Positions 11,254 to 24,239 of a stretch of 64,000 bases of DNA are shown piece after piece. The stretch is from Macrotrachela quadricornifera (taxonomy: Eukaryota; Rotifera; Eurotatoria; Philodinida; Philodinidae), in the NCBI GenBank assembly GCA_022393335.1, contig JAJEKB010020725.1, positions 418,254 to 482,253 on the forward strand, in the 5' to 3' direction. Positions within the stretch are counted from its first letter, which is position 1, and the number at the start of each line of letters is the position of its first letter. A program made the position numbers and the translations under genes. The notes beneath the pieces were generated by a model, which was not told the DNA's origin, made no database searches, and saw nothing but the letters and a program-made list of their open reading frames with translations.

Positions 11254-12669
11254 AAGAAATCGTTTAAGTTTTGATCCAGGACGCGAAAAAACGTGCTCTG
11301 AGACTGTGGTCAAAGTTATACCAGCGTTTTCATCAGAATTGATTGCAATAGTGTATTGAAAAATATCGAGGCAGGTAGAAAGATACATCACGTCATCTCA
11401 GTAATTGTGGTTAGAAAAGAGATACATAAATGACTAAAGACTTTTTACAGTCAAGGGACCTAGTGGATCGGTTCGATCCACGCTACTTGTAATAGAAGGC
11501 GTTTCCAATCAAATCGAAAAGGCGGCTGACCTGAGTTTATGCGAAACGCTATAATAGCGAAAACGAAAACGTCGAAAAAACGATGGAAAAATATCGAACG
11601 ATAAGAAGGCCAAAAGAATTTAATATCAAAATGTGATAATGTCGAAACACGTATAGAAATGTAATATAAGAGACATTTTTTCTGATTGAACAAAGAGTTT
11701 ATTATGAATTAAAAGTAGAATAGAATACATATTTCGATGATTCCTGTAAATCCGACTATTCATCCAATTATGGTATTCTATCAGAAAAAATATAAATCTT
11801 TTAATTAATATTATGTATTCTCACCCTCACCCTCACCCTCAAGATTGAATATTTGCCGGTACGTGACAGCCTTCTTATTGATCAATAAGCAGAAAAATGA
11901 TTTGATGAAATGTGAGCAGTATCGCTTATAAATATCGAATAAAATTGTATGTATAATATATATTTGTTTGAAATGTACGGGGGATTTTTAAAAAACGTAC
12001 CATCTATATACGCAAGCGTTGACGAAAACAACATGCCTAATTGATGGTCATTTGAGAATACTAAAATACGTTCACAATGAGTATTTGACTCATCCAAAAG
12101 TAGAAAGCGTTTTCCATCAAGTGAAATTCATCGGGAATGTCGAAAAAACAAGATTGTGGGAGTAGTGGCACTAACGTTACTCGAATTTTAGCTAAGGCTA
12201 GACCTGAAATAAATTAAAGAAAAAATAGAGCTAAATGTTAATTTTCAATAAACGTATCAAACTCTTGACATGTGGGTAATATAGCTACAGTCGATTGGTT
12301 GATTGATGAATTAGAAAAATCTTGTTCATAAATCATGGAAAGAGATATTTTCTTGTAGCGCTCGTTTCTTCATCTTATTCAGGAGATTCATTTTCGATCT
12401 TTTATCCTTTCAATTTTTTCCTTGTTCGACATTATCCAGGTGATTAGAAAATTTGGGCGACTTTCTTTAGATATAAAATCAATAAGTTTTCTTTTTAGAC
12501 TTTTACTTTTAATCTCGTTTTCTTTACTTCGGATGAATCTATCGAGAAATTTTTATTTAAATAAACACGAATGAACGTATTTCTATAACGATAGTTGATT
12601 AAAACTAGATTCGAATCTAAACTTAAATTTTCGATGTAATGGTAAAAATCAAAAGAATATCTCGAAAAA
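11254..12669. other. Gene-poor stretch with a telomere-like tract
   Basis: No supported gene. There is a cluster of TATCGAAA/GTCGAAA-type short words (11540-11660) similar to one at 24520-24620, and the C-rich tract listed separately. Confidence 0.4.
11819..11842 (+). repeat. Interstitial telomere-like tract (TCACCC)n
   Basis: About four units of the C-rich strand of a TGAGGG-type hexamer lie in otherwise AT-rich DNA. The same hexamer borders hammerhead motifs at the Terminon ends further right, so this may be an old healed end or a short interstitial insertion. No hammerhead core is found beside it. Confidence 0.65.
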
Positions 12670-13154
12670 CTATTTGCGAATAAATTCTTCATAAAATGGC
12701 GGTGGTTCTTCCCAAGGTTCAGCAAGTAAATTTTCTTCTTTTATAGCTTTATTCCATTCTCTAATAGCATCACTCTCGAAATATGTTCGAAATGCATCAG
12801 ATGTAGTATCCTAGAAATAATAAGCATCAATTTATTGATGTTAGAAATGAGAATTATATACCCATTCTTCCAAAATAACAAAAGTTGTCACACCATTTTT
12901 CTTATCAAGACTACGGACTGTTCGATATGTATGACATGTTGGTGCAGCAGATGAAAGAGCAAAATCTCGACAAGCAATAATTAATGATTCAAGACGTTTT
13001 GCACTTGCTTCATCTTTAGCTTTAACCTATTTTGATTAGAAGTAAAACATGAAGAAAATGAATATGTTATATTATTTACTGTAGCAATAATAACGAAACG
13101 ACCAGAAGATGTTTGTGGAATTTCTAGAATAGGAGTTTCGGAAGATGTACTCAT
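12670..13154 (-). CDS. Small ABM-like (antibiotic biosynthesis monooxygenase) domain protein, three exons
   Basis: Exons 13080-13154, 12862-13026 and 12670-12810 join in phase 0 through two introns of 53 and 51 bp with GT and AG ends. The result is an open frame of 126 aa. The middle exon has the layout of a dimeric alpha-beta barrel of the ABM family: VKAKDEASAKRLESLI, then CHTYRTVRSLD, then FVILEEW, followed after the intron by SDAFRTYF. In this family the fold serves cofactor-free oxygenases or uncharacterised stress enzymes. The substrate cannot be inferred here. The protein has no signal peptide. All parts look intact, unlike most neighbours, so it is probably a live gene. Confidence 0.75.
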
Positions 13155-15812
13155 TACGAAGTAAGATATGTTTTTTTACAAGCTATATATATATAAATGT
13201 CCTTATAATGAGAAGAGGAGAATAAATATCTTTTTTCGCTATCAATTATTACATTTAGTAGTATCTCTACTCTACAGAATGAAAGGTTGTCATCAAGTAA
13301 TACTATTTTTTTTCTTCTTAATGTTTGGGACAGATAATCGAGATGACATATTTCTTATTAATGTACATTGAGGGGTTGATAACTAATCAGCATATTTACT
13401 TCCCATATAGTGTGATCGACTATCACTGGACTAATTCTTTGTTTTTTCTTTTCTAACTGGAACAAATGCACAAAGATATGCGACAAAGAAGATAGAAAAT
13501 GGAAAGAAGAAAAGAAGGAGACAGGTGGTGGGTGCGTGTTCTCACTACTTCCCTATCATTTTCATTTCAATAAATGAGATGGATTAGTGTGCACAAAATA
13601 TGAAATTAAATAGAATTGATTTTCAGCTAAAGGCAACTTGATTCCAAGAGAATGTAACAGTATTGGATCCCATCGGACGATACAAAAATCCAATGACAAC
13701 CGTCCACCTGAACCAATCTGTTATTTCCCGACATCAACCGACGAATTTCAGCATACTCCTAAACTATTCTTTAACCCAATACCAAAATCATTCAAATCCT
13801 TCAGTCAATAGTTATCGGAAAACTTTGGATTCCGCAAAAATTACATCAGCTCGATCCGGGCGGATATACGTGGATCTCACCCACATCTAATCATAATCTG
13901 CATCTTAAGATCCAACGGGAACCGATAATATGTACAGAAGCGACCAATATCAAAAAACACCAGAAGCCACGATAACATTATCAGATCTAAAATTTTCGAT
14001 AGCCACCACTCTACGATAAAAACTCACTTCCGAACCTTCAGATTGCTCCCGAGCCGCTTTACCCCTTTGTTACCATTTTTGAATTCATCATCAATTCAGT
14101 CATAATTCATCAAATAAGGGTATAGTAAGAAAGTTCAATTCAGATTATCAACTGAAGGTTTAAGAAGCGCAAAAAACTCAAATGAATAATATACTTTAGC
14201 AGAGTCCCTAACATGATTTTTTAGATAAACGTGTGAAAAAAATAACTATTTTTTGTTTTTCAGTTATCAAATAGAAGCTATTTTGTCGACAGTTGAAAAA
14301 TTGAATCCGAATAATCTTAAGAGATTATATTAGGAAAACCTATAATGTACTACCCGATGTACCTTCACCTTCTATTTTCTGTAATGAAAACCACAACTCT
14401 CTATCTTGTTTTCGTAGAAAATTATTTAAAAAATACTTATCAGTATTTTTATAACCCGCAGATAACTTGCCAAAATTTGTTTTATAGATAATTTAATATT
14501 ATGATCTTAATTGAAGTACGATCAAATAGCATAGAAAGACAGATTTTTCGTTTCTCTATCAGCCTACGTTGAAGGAAAGATACTAGTCGAAATTATCTCA
14601 TTCGAAAGCTGACATGAGTAGTTCCAACTAATATAAATCTATATAGTTTAGATAGTAATTTTGTAGTGCCTTGAAATTGATGAGGCATCCTGCAGATGAT
14701 AGGTGGAAAGTATACCTTCTGTTTGTGTTAAAGAATAGACATTTTCTGATTAGATGTTGTTAGATTAATGTTACTTGACACTAGTTTTTTTTGTAATTTT
14801 CGATAGTTCTTTTTGGGTAAATATGCAATTATGGAGAATGTTCGTTTAAACACTTCTGATCAGATGAAACAATTTGACATATTTTCAACAGTAGAATGAT
14901 GGTCAGTTTAGGTTTCAGAAAAAGGGAACTATTGAATTTGATGTACCGCATGAACGATGAAGTTTTACTGATTTTAGATAAAATCAAATATGCGTAAAAG
15001 ACTTGCGCACGAGATTATGTGATTACTTGTCAAGTTTGGGATTCTACGTAATCGTGAAATAATATGCCATAACGAATAGTCTTCTTCTAGTCGTAGAATA
15101 CAAAACTCTTGTTCATTTTACGTTGAGATAATCTACCTTTAGTGGTAGATATAACACCGTTTATTATTTGTGTGGAGAATAATCTATCTTTCAACCGCTC
15201 GATGATAAACCTTTCTCACCAAAGCGTATAATCATCAACCTTTCATCGAAAAGACAAAAACATTCTCATACGAAACGTACAATAATCAACGTTCAAGTCA
15301 GTAAATTATAAATCTTTCTTAAATAAAAGTAGACTAAAAAACTATTCGAAAGTTAGCGTTGAACCATCTTCCCTGTGTCGTCGAATAATAAATCCTCTCC
15401 TCGAAAGCTGTAGAATGATCTACCTTTTTCCGGCAATCGTTGCATGATCTATCCTTATGTGTAGAATAATTAACTCCTAAGTTTGTGCTGTAGAATAATC
15501 TACCCTTGTGCGTATAATATTATACCATTTTAACAAACAACGTATGTTGATGTATTCTAGTGAGTAGAATAATCAATGTTACTGATGAAAATGTAAATTA
15601 AAAATCCGTGAATATACGTCGCAAACCCTTTTCATTTTAATATACCCCTATTTTCAAAAACCTTATGAGTCATGAACCTTTGAGAAGTATATGATGTGAA
15701 GATGAACCCTTCTAAAAGTTTATTACACATTAAGATAAAGTCAACGGTTGTTTATACTGCCCTTTTTTTACAGTGTACTTTTATTAAAATATTAAAATAT
15801 TGAAATGATTAC
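13155..15812. other. Long gene-poor stretch with a decayed short-repeat zone
   Basis: No convincing gene. At 13650-14060 base composition is more even than the surroundings, but only short unsupported ORFs are present. From about 15080 to 15560 the word GTAGAATAATCTACC and variants recur irregularly every 40-90 bp, suggesting a decayed tandem or palindromic repeat. The rest is AT-rich. Confidence 0.4.
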
Positions 15813-16412
15813 TTATAACAGGGCAACACCTGCACCATAACGCGAAACTGAGAGATGCGCTGTAGACGTCGTCCACAAATTCGTCCGCGGGTTGTACACC
15901 TCCATTGTGTTCATATGGTGCCCACCAATAACGTAAATCAGACCTCCTGATACCACTGCACCCGCTCCCTGTCGTGGAACAGTCATATCAGCTACATCAG
16001 ACCAACTATCTGTTAAAGGATCATAAACTTCAACCGACTTTTCCGAATCATCACCCCCAATCGCATAAACTTTTTCTCCAACGTTAACAACGGACAATCT
16101 GTGCCGTGGTCGTTTCATGGAAGCAATTGGTGACCATAAACCGGTTGAAGTATTCATTCTTTCTGCCGTATTTAGTATTCCAGTACCATTAAGCCCACCG
16201 ACGACGTATAAAAAGCCTGAAAGCACAGTGGATCCGTGAAGATACCATTGCACACTTTTGTCGTTTCCAATTGGTCTCCACTTGTTGGACTGAAAATCAA
16301 AAACTTCAGTGCTACTCAGAGATGCCCCGGAATCTCCAGTTGCGTATATAGTATCTTCAGTGCCACAAGTCGCGGGCCAAGTACGCTTCCTAGTCAAAGA
16401 AGGTGCCGGCAT
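15813..16412 (-). pseudogene. Kelch-repeat protein, C-terminal part (detached by inversion)
   Basis: About 195 codons encode the end of a kelch beta-propeller. Repeated blades show VYAIGGDD, LIYVIGGHH and LYVVGGLNG double-Gly motifs, each followed by a VEVYDPLTDSW-type strand. The frame continues at its 5' end into a 355-bp element at 16415-16769. A 9-bp target duplication (plus strand CCGGCATCC at 16406-16414) matches GGATGCCGG at 20254-20262, at the end of the kelch N-terminal part. The two pieces therefore belonged to one reading frame. Inverting the DNA between the two element copies would put them side by side again. Confidence 0.85.
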
Positions 16413-16414
16413 CC

Positions 16415-16769
16415 CATGAGCTGCCTAATTCGAATTCGATTATAAATGCAAATTCAGCCGTTTGGTATCACTTCGATAATAAATGACGAAACTTGAGCTG
16501 AAGTTTTTCTGTAGAATAGGAATACATTTTCCTTTATCTATATGTGGTTATAATTCGCATAAAATGTTTTCCTGTAAGAATAGGAATAGATAGGAATAGT
16601 TTTATTTTGGTTGGCATTCATTATAGTCCATAAATATGCACTTATATATCTCGGCCTATGAATTATATTTATGAGTAACAAAAACTAAATCTTTATCTAT
16701 CAAAAATTATGTCTAGGAGCACTTTTTCAAAATCGTCATTTCTATTCGAAGTCGAATTACGCAGCTACT
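16415..16769 (-). mobile_element. 355-bp MITE, copy 1 (inverted relative to copy 2)
   Basis: The element has imperfect terminal inverted repeats of about 30 bp (AGTAGCTGCGTAATTCGA against CATGAGCTGCCTAATTCGA) and no coding capacity. Reading both copies side by side I find no difference from 20263-20617 in reverse complement. The 9-bp duplication at the kelch insertion fits a Mutator-like or related cut-and-paste superfamily (inference). Its outer end abuts a separate small foldback sequence. Confidence 0.85.
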
Positions 16770-16770
16770 C

Positions 16771-16896
16771 ATAATATTTACCAATTCTTACCAAATCCTG
16801 TGCAACATTTGATAAGATTTGGTGAAAGAGTGTCATATTTCTACGAACAGCTAGAAAATCTTACACCAGATTTGATGAGATTTGGTAAATATTATA
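16771..16896. repeat. Small foldback element
   Basis: ATAATATTTACCAATTC at the left is matched in inverted orientation by GATTTGGTAAATATTAT at the right, with further partial pairing inward. It is about 125 bp, non-coding, and directly abuts MITE copy 1. Confidence 0.5.
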
Positions 16897-18821
16897 TCAG
16901 TATCGGATAGAGAGAATAAAATCGGTTATGAGTAACACAAAAATTCGGTCGGATTTGATGAATTTTTATCCCGAAAATTTTCAATCTTTATGGAGAAAAA
17001 GAAGGGTGTGTGGCATCCCTAACAGTGTATCCACTAGAGATGGAGTAAAAGCAAAAACAGTTTAGGATGTAAGTTTCTCACCGTTTGTATTCAGATTTGA
17101 CATTGGGCCCAGATATCAACGTCTCTTTCTGACGATATCTCGTGATTAACACATTGCGCCGTCATTAAGTGTACGATATCTTATGAAATTAATAGGCATT
17201 CGAGCCAATGATGACCGAATCTTAACTTATGAGTAATCTAAACTACAAATTCAATCTATCTCAAAATATGCTACATCCGTTCACAGCACAGTAAGAAAGG
17301 CTACACAGTTTGTATAAAATCCGCTCGGGGGTGAGATATGAACTGGTATAGCTCTATTAATCTAATCATATTATTATCGATCAGTTTTAGAACTTTATTT
17401 GTGGATTAGCTTCAGCGTCGACTCAGTAACATTTACCCACTTTCTTACACCCCTCAAATGGAACATACGAGAGTACGGTTAGTACGTGAGTTAAGATTAT
17501 AACTACATGTTACACGAATTGTCTTTAAAAAAACTATAAAACTTTGCTACTGTTGAAGATCTATTACGTCGAGATTCACCAACATTCTTAGGAAAAGAAT
17601 AGATGCTTGTTACTATCGGAAAATTTGACAGGGTTTTCGATAGTAACAAATATATGTTTTTTAGACCGAATACTGATAACATGATAGATTTTGATATCGA
17701 ACAAAGGGTTTTATCGGGTTCTACTTTACAAAAATGTTTAAATAGTTAGCGAAACTTTTAACATCCACAGTACGTTGGAGTACTGACTTTTCATTAGGAA
17801 AACTTTTAAGAAGTACATTATTCTTTTTGAGTTGTGGTTATTTTTCGAAATAAAGATGCTTTAAAAACTCAGCATTCAATAATATATTCGTTCACCTATT
17901 TCATACTAGCCAAATATTCTTTATTACAAAGTGTAGGAGAACATTTTCCCGTCAAGCTCAAATTTGTGGCTAAACTGTGTCCACAATCAGTTCGGATGGA
18001 ATTGAATCAACTTGGTTTCCAAAACATTTAAGTCGCTTCAACCCTATATCTGATTTCGAATCGATGAGTTTCACACAATTTTTGACACCACTAGTTAAGA
18101 GAAAAGATCGATTGTGTGCTACAAACCACAGAAGTTTCAGTGTCTAAACACAGTAGTGTCGCTTGACCATCCATGCTGTAGCGATATGCCAGACGCTAAA
18201 GGAAACTTTTCCTTTATCTACCTTCGACAGGACGGGTTCTTATGTTTCTGACTTTTTCCTAGATAGATAGATAATCCCTGTTTTCGGAGTTCAGGTGGTC
18301 ATTTCACGAGTGAGGAAAACTGCCAAAAATACAGTTATGCGTCAGAGCTAGGACCATGAATATAGTTTTTCTTTACAACAACACTACAATCAGAAACTTC
18401 ACACGATATACTGCTCTGATAAAATTCAAACTTCTATTCAGAAGGCATAATTATTCAAAATCGATAATGTGTTTCAGGCACAGATATTGATTATACATTT
18501 TTGAATGGTCTTGGATTTCTCGATAAAAATCTCTTTCGAACCATTTATAAGTGTTTTATAATTGGGTCTTCTGTTTTGTTAGATCCAAGCACACAGAATA
18601 AAACTGATTACAGTTATCTCATGTTTAGTTTTGTATTGAACTCGGAACTCTGTCACAGTTAAATAGATGATAGAAAAAGCGATCTTAGTTGAGATAATGA
18701 TTTCTTTACTTCGAATACTAACCGAATATGTTTAGATTTTCTAATAAAGTTATGAATGTCTATAAAAGACCTCGCTTTGGTCGGTCAAAGACTATCAGTT
18801 AACCTGGTTCTAATTCAATAA
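16897..18821. other. No gene seen (inside the inverted segment)
   Basis: AT-rich sequence without a supportable gene, lying between the two 355-bp inverted copies. Confidence 0.4.
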
Positions 18822-19079
18822 ATACTCTAAAAAAATGGTGTTTTCCCAAACCTCCCAAAAAAGGTTCTGTAGATTTGAAAAAGCTTCCAAATGACTCGTA
18901 CTCTCGAATAAACCACTTTTCAGTTCTACAGAACTTTTAAAAGTTCTTAACCTGGGCACACTCTCCCAACCTTCTCCTACATAACCTTTTTTTTAAGTTC
19001 GGTAGCGCAAAAAAGGTTTCGTAACAAAATACAAAACCTTTATGGGGGTTTAGGAAAACACCATCTTTTTAAAGAGTGT
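18822..19079. mobile_element. MITE with about 45-bp inverted repeats
   Basis: The left end ACTCTAAAAAAATGGTG followed by TTTTCCCAAACCTCCC is mirrored at 19030-19079 (GGGGGTTTAGGAAAACACC then ATCTTTTTAAAGAGT). The inside has no ORF. I could not define a convincing target duplication. A short run of TACTCCGG-type words follows (19080-19140). Confidence 0.65.
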
Positions 19080-19523
19080 ACTCCCGTATTCCAGCCATAC
19101 TCCGGTACTCCGGTAATACTCCAATACTCCAGCGCAAACTCCACATCGGCCTCTGACATATTTAATTCTTTATAAACATTTCCGACTATACTCCATCGCT
19201 CTACCAGTCCCAGTGTGTTGGTGAGAAATCTGGAGTTGGTTGTTCCCCCCTTGTAATTATGACGTCCGAATCTTAGGGGGAGTGGTGGTCGAAGGTGGTT
19301 TAGACGACTGAAATGCGTACTGACTGAATATAGAACTAGTTATCTATCCCAGAGTCATTATGTCCATTCTTTCAGCATTTCTTGCCGTTTTTGTGGGTTA
19401 GTAATAACTGTTTGCGTAAAAAAGTTTATTCGAAATTAATCGACCGAACACTGTTACGAAAGCGCCTATAAGATTGCACCTTTGCCACCTTAGCGCTTAT
19501 AACGCTGATAACGATAAACCCGC

Positions 19524-20262
19524 TTGATGACTGCTTTCTGTATGCTTTATTTGTCCTTCAGTATTACATTAAAGTGTCTGTCCGGCGCGATGTGTAAAAC
19601 TCCAAGAATCCTACTCTTAGCTATGCTGCTCTCTTGCTGCGCTTTCACAGAATTGGCTTTCCAAGGTTCTTTATACGTTAAGTCAACGACGAACTGTGAT
19701 GCAGTGAAAGCGTGCAGCGATGCTCCTGTCTCCGAGAGCGACTTCCATGGTGTTCAGATATGCTTTCGATCGCCGAATGTCATTACATGCCATACGACTA
19801 CGGTCGATCCGTTCTATACATGTGTATGCAAATGCGGATTTTGTGGAGAACGATGCAAGCAAAAGTATAACGAATCAACGACAATCGGTTCAAGCACTGC
19901 AACAACTATTATGGCTAGCAGCAGCTCAGTCACAGTCAGCACAGTACCAGCGACGTCTACTTTGACAAGCACGGATAAATCTACGGCAAAAAGGATCTAT
20001 GTCGTAGGAGGCCAAAACATGCTGTATACCTGCTTATTTCCGACAAGCTGTTACTTAAAATCCGTGGAAATGTATGATTTTGAAACACATCAATGGAGCA
20101 GAGTCGCGGATTTATCTATAGGTCGAGGCAATCTCGGCGCAGAAACCCTGCATGGGAAACTATACGCAATAGGAGGAGAGATTCCTGATGATACTATCGC
20201 TCACTATCATTACACTGACACTGTCGAAGTGTTCAATCCTCAAGCAAACCAATGGATGCCGG
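19524..20262 (+). pseudogene. Kelch-repeat protein, N-terminal part (detached by inversion)
   Basis: A likely start is the Met of MCKTPRILLLAMLLSCC, a good signal peptide, rather than the upstream in-frame Mets. It is followed by a Cys-rich region (CxCxCGFCGERC near residue 110), a Ser/Thr-rich linker (possible O-glycosylated stalk) and the first kelch blades (RIYVVGGQNM, KLYAIGGEI, VEVFNPQANQWMPE). The frame then runs into the 355-bp element and stops. The missing blades lie at 15813-16412 on the other strand. The full gene would be a secreted or surface kelch protein; as arranged here it is broken. Confidence 0.85.
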
Positions 20263-20617
20263 AGTAGCTGCGTAATTCGACTTCGAATAGAAATGACGAT
20301 TTTGAAAAAGTGCTCCTAGACATAATTTTTGATAGATAAAGATTTAGTTTTTGTTACTCATAAATATAATTCATAGGCCGAGATATATAAGTGCATATTT
20401 ATGGACTATAATGAATGCCAACCAAAATAAAACTATTCCTATCTATTCCTATTCTTACAGGAAAACATTTTATGCGAATTATAACCACATATAGATAAAG
20501 GAAAATGTATTCCTATTCTACAGAAAAACTTCAGCTCAAGTTTCGTCATTTATTATCGAAGTGATACCAAACGGCTGAATTTGCATTTATAATCGAATTC
20601 GAATTAGGCAGCTCATG
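20263..20617 (+). mobile_element. 355-bp MITE, copy 2
   Basis: Same element as 16415-16769, in inverted orientation. The GGATGCCGG target duplication lies immediately before it at 20254-20262. Its partner duplication is not at 20618 but at the other copy, which is the signature of an exchange between the two copies. Confidence 0.88.
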
Positions 20618-20770
20618 CAATCAGTTGATTAAATATTAGAAAATTGTTTACTTTATAATATAAAGTATTTCTGACTGATATTTTATTAATGTACGATTAA
20701 AAACGATGATTTATAAGAATGCCGATAATTTATTTTATTTGAAAGAAAAAAAACAGATTAATACCAGTCA

Positions 20771-22716
20771 CTATCGCCACCATATATAAAATTTGTCATA
20801 GAGAATTTTTATTGAATAATACTTAAGATGTTTTTTCGATTCAAGCAACGTTTGAAATGTTTCAGTCCACATTAGATCCACTCCAAAAATATATAATGAA
20901 GATAGATGACTATTTTCGATAGTTTTCGACAATAAAAAATCAATAGTTGCTTCAGCAGATTCGTGAAATTGGTTAAATTCAATATGTTGAACTTCAGAAC
21001 AAAAATCAATCAATCTTTTAATTATTTCCGTTGAAAAATCGTTTTTAATGATGATATTTCTTAGTTTATTATGTTTCGATAACAAACGAAAAGCTTCATT
21101 ATTTGGCAATGGCCGAATAATATTCCAATAATTGTTGGTCGACATCAATGTTAATGTATGAATATTGCGTATGATTTGTAATAAGTTAATTAATTCATTA
21201 AACTCACAATAACTAATATTAAGAGTTAATTTAGTAAGCTTTGTTAAAGTAATATTGTGACGAAATTTATCAATTTCAAATCGATTAGGAGAATCACGAT
21301 GAGTTGTGGAAATAGTTAGCTCAGTAACATTTGGAAAGTATTTTGAAGAATAGGTAAATGTACATTCATTTTCAATAATAACATGTTTAACTAAATGAAG
21401 ATCAATATCGACATGACATGTAGAATAATTGAAAGCTGATTCATTGAGGGTTAAGAGATAGAATTACCTTCTTAAAAGAACAACACAAATAAAATTAATA
21501 TTTTGTATTTCTAAATAATTTTACCTATATCGTAGAAGAGAACAAAATATTTCATGCAAATCTTCTTTGGACATAGGTTCAGGTGTAAAAAACCATTGTT
21601 TGATGTGTTTTACTGAAGAATTGAAACGACTAAATATCCACTGATATATTTGTTCGATATGACTACAAAATATATCTTTGAAGGAAAACATCTGTAAATG
21701 TGGTAAATAAGATAAAATGGATGTATTCCATCCATTCTGATAATTATTGTAGAGATGTAACTCGGACGAAATATGTAGGACTTTAATTTGATGAAGATAT
21801 TTTTTAATAAATTCTTCAATATCTTGCAATTTGCTCTGATGTGTTTTGAGAGAAATACGTGTTGAATTATTTAATATCATTGAAAGTAGTGCTAGATCTC
21901 GATCGTAAGGTCCATTGTGGCATTCCAATAATAGAAGACGAAGTTGAGGAACATATGATAAAATAGAATCAATGTCATTCAAAGTATAGTTATCATTGAT
22001 AATAAAACGTTCAATAGCACTTGATACATTGATAGATGTTGGCAATGATTCTAACTGAGTTTTTTCTTCGAAAAATATTTTACAATATTTTAATTTTGGT
22101 AATTGAAATATTCGATTATAAATATTGCTTCTATTCGAATTCGAATTATTAACATAAATCGATAACGAAGAAAGATTCGGTAGAAAAGCTAAATTAATAA
22201 GAAGATTTTTCAAACATTGTGATTCAATTTCACCAAGAATAAGTGTTTGAAGTTGAAAACATTTGAAAATATCTTCTGTTGATGAAAAAAAGAAATCGAT
22301 GATGAATAAATCTGATAAATGAAGTGATTGTATTCGATGTTTATTAGGCAAGATGAAATAAGTATAATAAGAATGAAATGTTGATTTAGATAAAGATGAA
22401 ATATTTATTTGAATTGGAATTGTTGAATTAGTTAGTAGATTTTCAAATCGGATATTAAGATTGAAAAAACTTTCATAAATATCATAAGCATCAAGATATT
22501 CGAAAATATCATAGAGAACTTCATTCGAAAGATCTTCAAAACGACCAACAGAAGTTCTTAATATAATCAAAGATAATAATGACAAAAAATCTATGCATGT
22601 TTTTTTACTAACCTTCCTTTATTCATTCTTGTTGTTGTTGTTAAGCAAGAAGATGTACGTTGAAGTTTTTTCCTCTTATCTATCGTTGAATTTCGTTGTC
22701 GTTTTTTTTCACTCAT
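20771..22716 (-). CDS. F-box/LRR-like protein
   Basis: Exon 1 (22613-22716) starts MSEKKRQRNSTIDKRKK and is joined by a 56-bp intron to exon 2, which opens with an F-box-like motif (FEDLSNEVLYDIFEYLDAYD). Leucine-rich segments (LQTLILGEIES, LPNLSSLSIYVNN, LRLLLLECHN) follow, then a last open exon (about 21462 to 20771). F-box proteins recruit substrates to SCF ubiquitin ligases; here the LRR part would bind the substrate. The exon 2/exon 3 junction near 21470-21522 does not join in frame with the acceptors I tried, so either a small exon is missed or the gene carries a frame break. Same family as 4692-5827 and 24240-24510. Confidence 0.68.
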
Positions 22717-22871
22717 ACTCAAATCAATAGAATAGTTGGATAGATAATAATAATTATTTCTACCAAGAAAGAATACATTTTATACTTAAATATTTCACAT
22801 GTTTATGCAATTACATATCATTGTTTCTGTTACTGATAACAAATGACAAAGCAAAGCAACAAATATCTTGA

Positions 22872-22893
22872 GGGTGGGGGTGAAGGTGAGTGA
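22872..22893 (+). repeat. Degenerate telomere-like G-rich tract
   Basis: TTGAGGGTGG followed by GGGTGAAGGTGAG: imperfect TGAGGG-type units in an AT-rich gap, G-rich on the plus strand. Confidence 0.5.
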
Positions 22894-23133
22894 TCCCACA
22901 ACCAAGACTTATTTGAAATTCTATAGTAAAACTCATTTGAACACTATTGGTCCATTATCAGATTATCCGAAACATCCATGTATCCAATCGATACTACCAG
23001 TAAAATGAGATATACGACATACCATTACTGTTATTTATCTTTCCAAGAGCATACATAGATGTGAAATAAAGTTAAGCAAGAATACAATGAAAAACGCTAA
23101 AGCATTCTTTTTAAAGATATACTTGGACTTAGT

Positions 23134-24148
23134 GGCGTAGCCACAGGTGGGCTGGGGTGGGCTCAGCCAACTCAAAAAGTATTTGAGCACATCTAGAAAC
23201 GATTTTCAGATGGTTCATGGAGATTTATGATAAAGGATTCGCAAGTTACATGTGAAAGATCATTCAGTAAGTTAAAAATAACCAAGAATTATCTCCCCAA
23301 CTCAATGACCGACCGATAAACGTCTCAGTGATTTAATACTATTATTTGTTGAATGTGGAATTAATTAACTATGCGCATGTACTTGATGTGTTCTTCATAA
23401 GAATAGTATAGAATGTTCCAGAAGGACGTGAGAAAAATATAATTTGAGTTGCTCCTAAACGAAAGGAAGGGAATATCGAGGTGAAGTTTTCTCCATAAAT
23501 AGACTGGATGTTTCTTAGTATATTCTGAACGTTTCAGCCAGAATGATTAAGATTTTTTTTTGAAAAGCAGTTTTCCGAGAAGAAATGAACAGTTTTACCT
23601 GAAACTTGCAAGATATTATAAAGACAATTCGGCTTATCGATGAATCAAATTTCGTTCCAAAACTCCTTTCTTTTCGGTTTTTTCGTATAGGATCTTTCAA
23701 AAGTTTAACAGAAAGAGTATGAATATTTTATATGTAGTTCAAAGGACATTTTCAATAATTTGAATCTATATTTCTTAGAGTTTCATGTCGTATCATATGA
23801 GACAAAACTTGAGGGATCATAAAATGAAACTATAGAGAAATTTTATAAATCGCTTGAATTGTGGAGGAGTTATTCAAGCAAACTTTTCTCCCGGACTTTC
23901 GAAACATCTTGTAGAGTCTGGTTACGTCAATTTTTTTGTTACTGTGTAAAAATAAACACTGTTAAAATATTCATGATCACGATGTGTTTGAAGGCTTCAT
24001 CGTAATAGAACTCTAATCATTCCGATATTATAAATACTCTGAAATATTTTGCTAAAAGCTGGAGAAAACCAACATTACCCTTTTTAAGTTACTGAAAAAT
24101 AGCAGGGCTGAGCCCGCCCTGCTAGGAAATCCTGGCTACGCCGATACT
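23134..24148 (+). mobile_element. hAT transposon remnant
   Basis: The ends carry short inverted repeats (GGCGTAGCCA near 23134 and TGGCTACGCC near 24130-24140), next to a palindromic GGGCTGGGGTGGGCTCAG / CTGAGCCCGCCCTG pair. Inside, on the plus strand around 23236-23330, the reading TCERSFSKLKITKNYLPNSM matches the conserved C-terminal dimerisation region of hAT transposases, followed by stops. The DDE domain is absent, so this is a deleted, non-autonomous copy. Confidence 0.72.
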
Positions 24149-24239
24149 AAGACAAATGAGAGATCTCTCGTTAGATGAATTTATCAAGATAAAGTTTGTT
24201 GAATACTATTTGTGTTATTTTTCTAGAGCATTCTACTTA

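Noticed and set aside
13663..13890. Plus-strand ORF of 75 codons
   Set aside because: No domain, no neighbouring exon and no splice sites that extend it.
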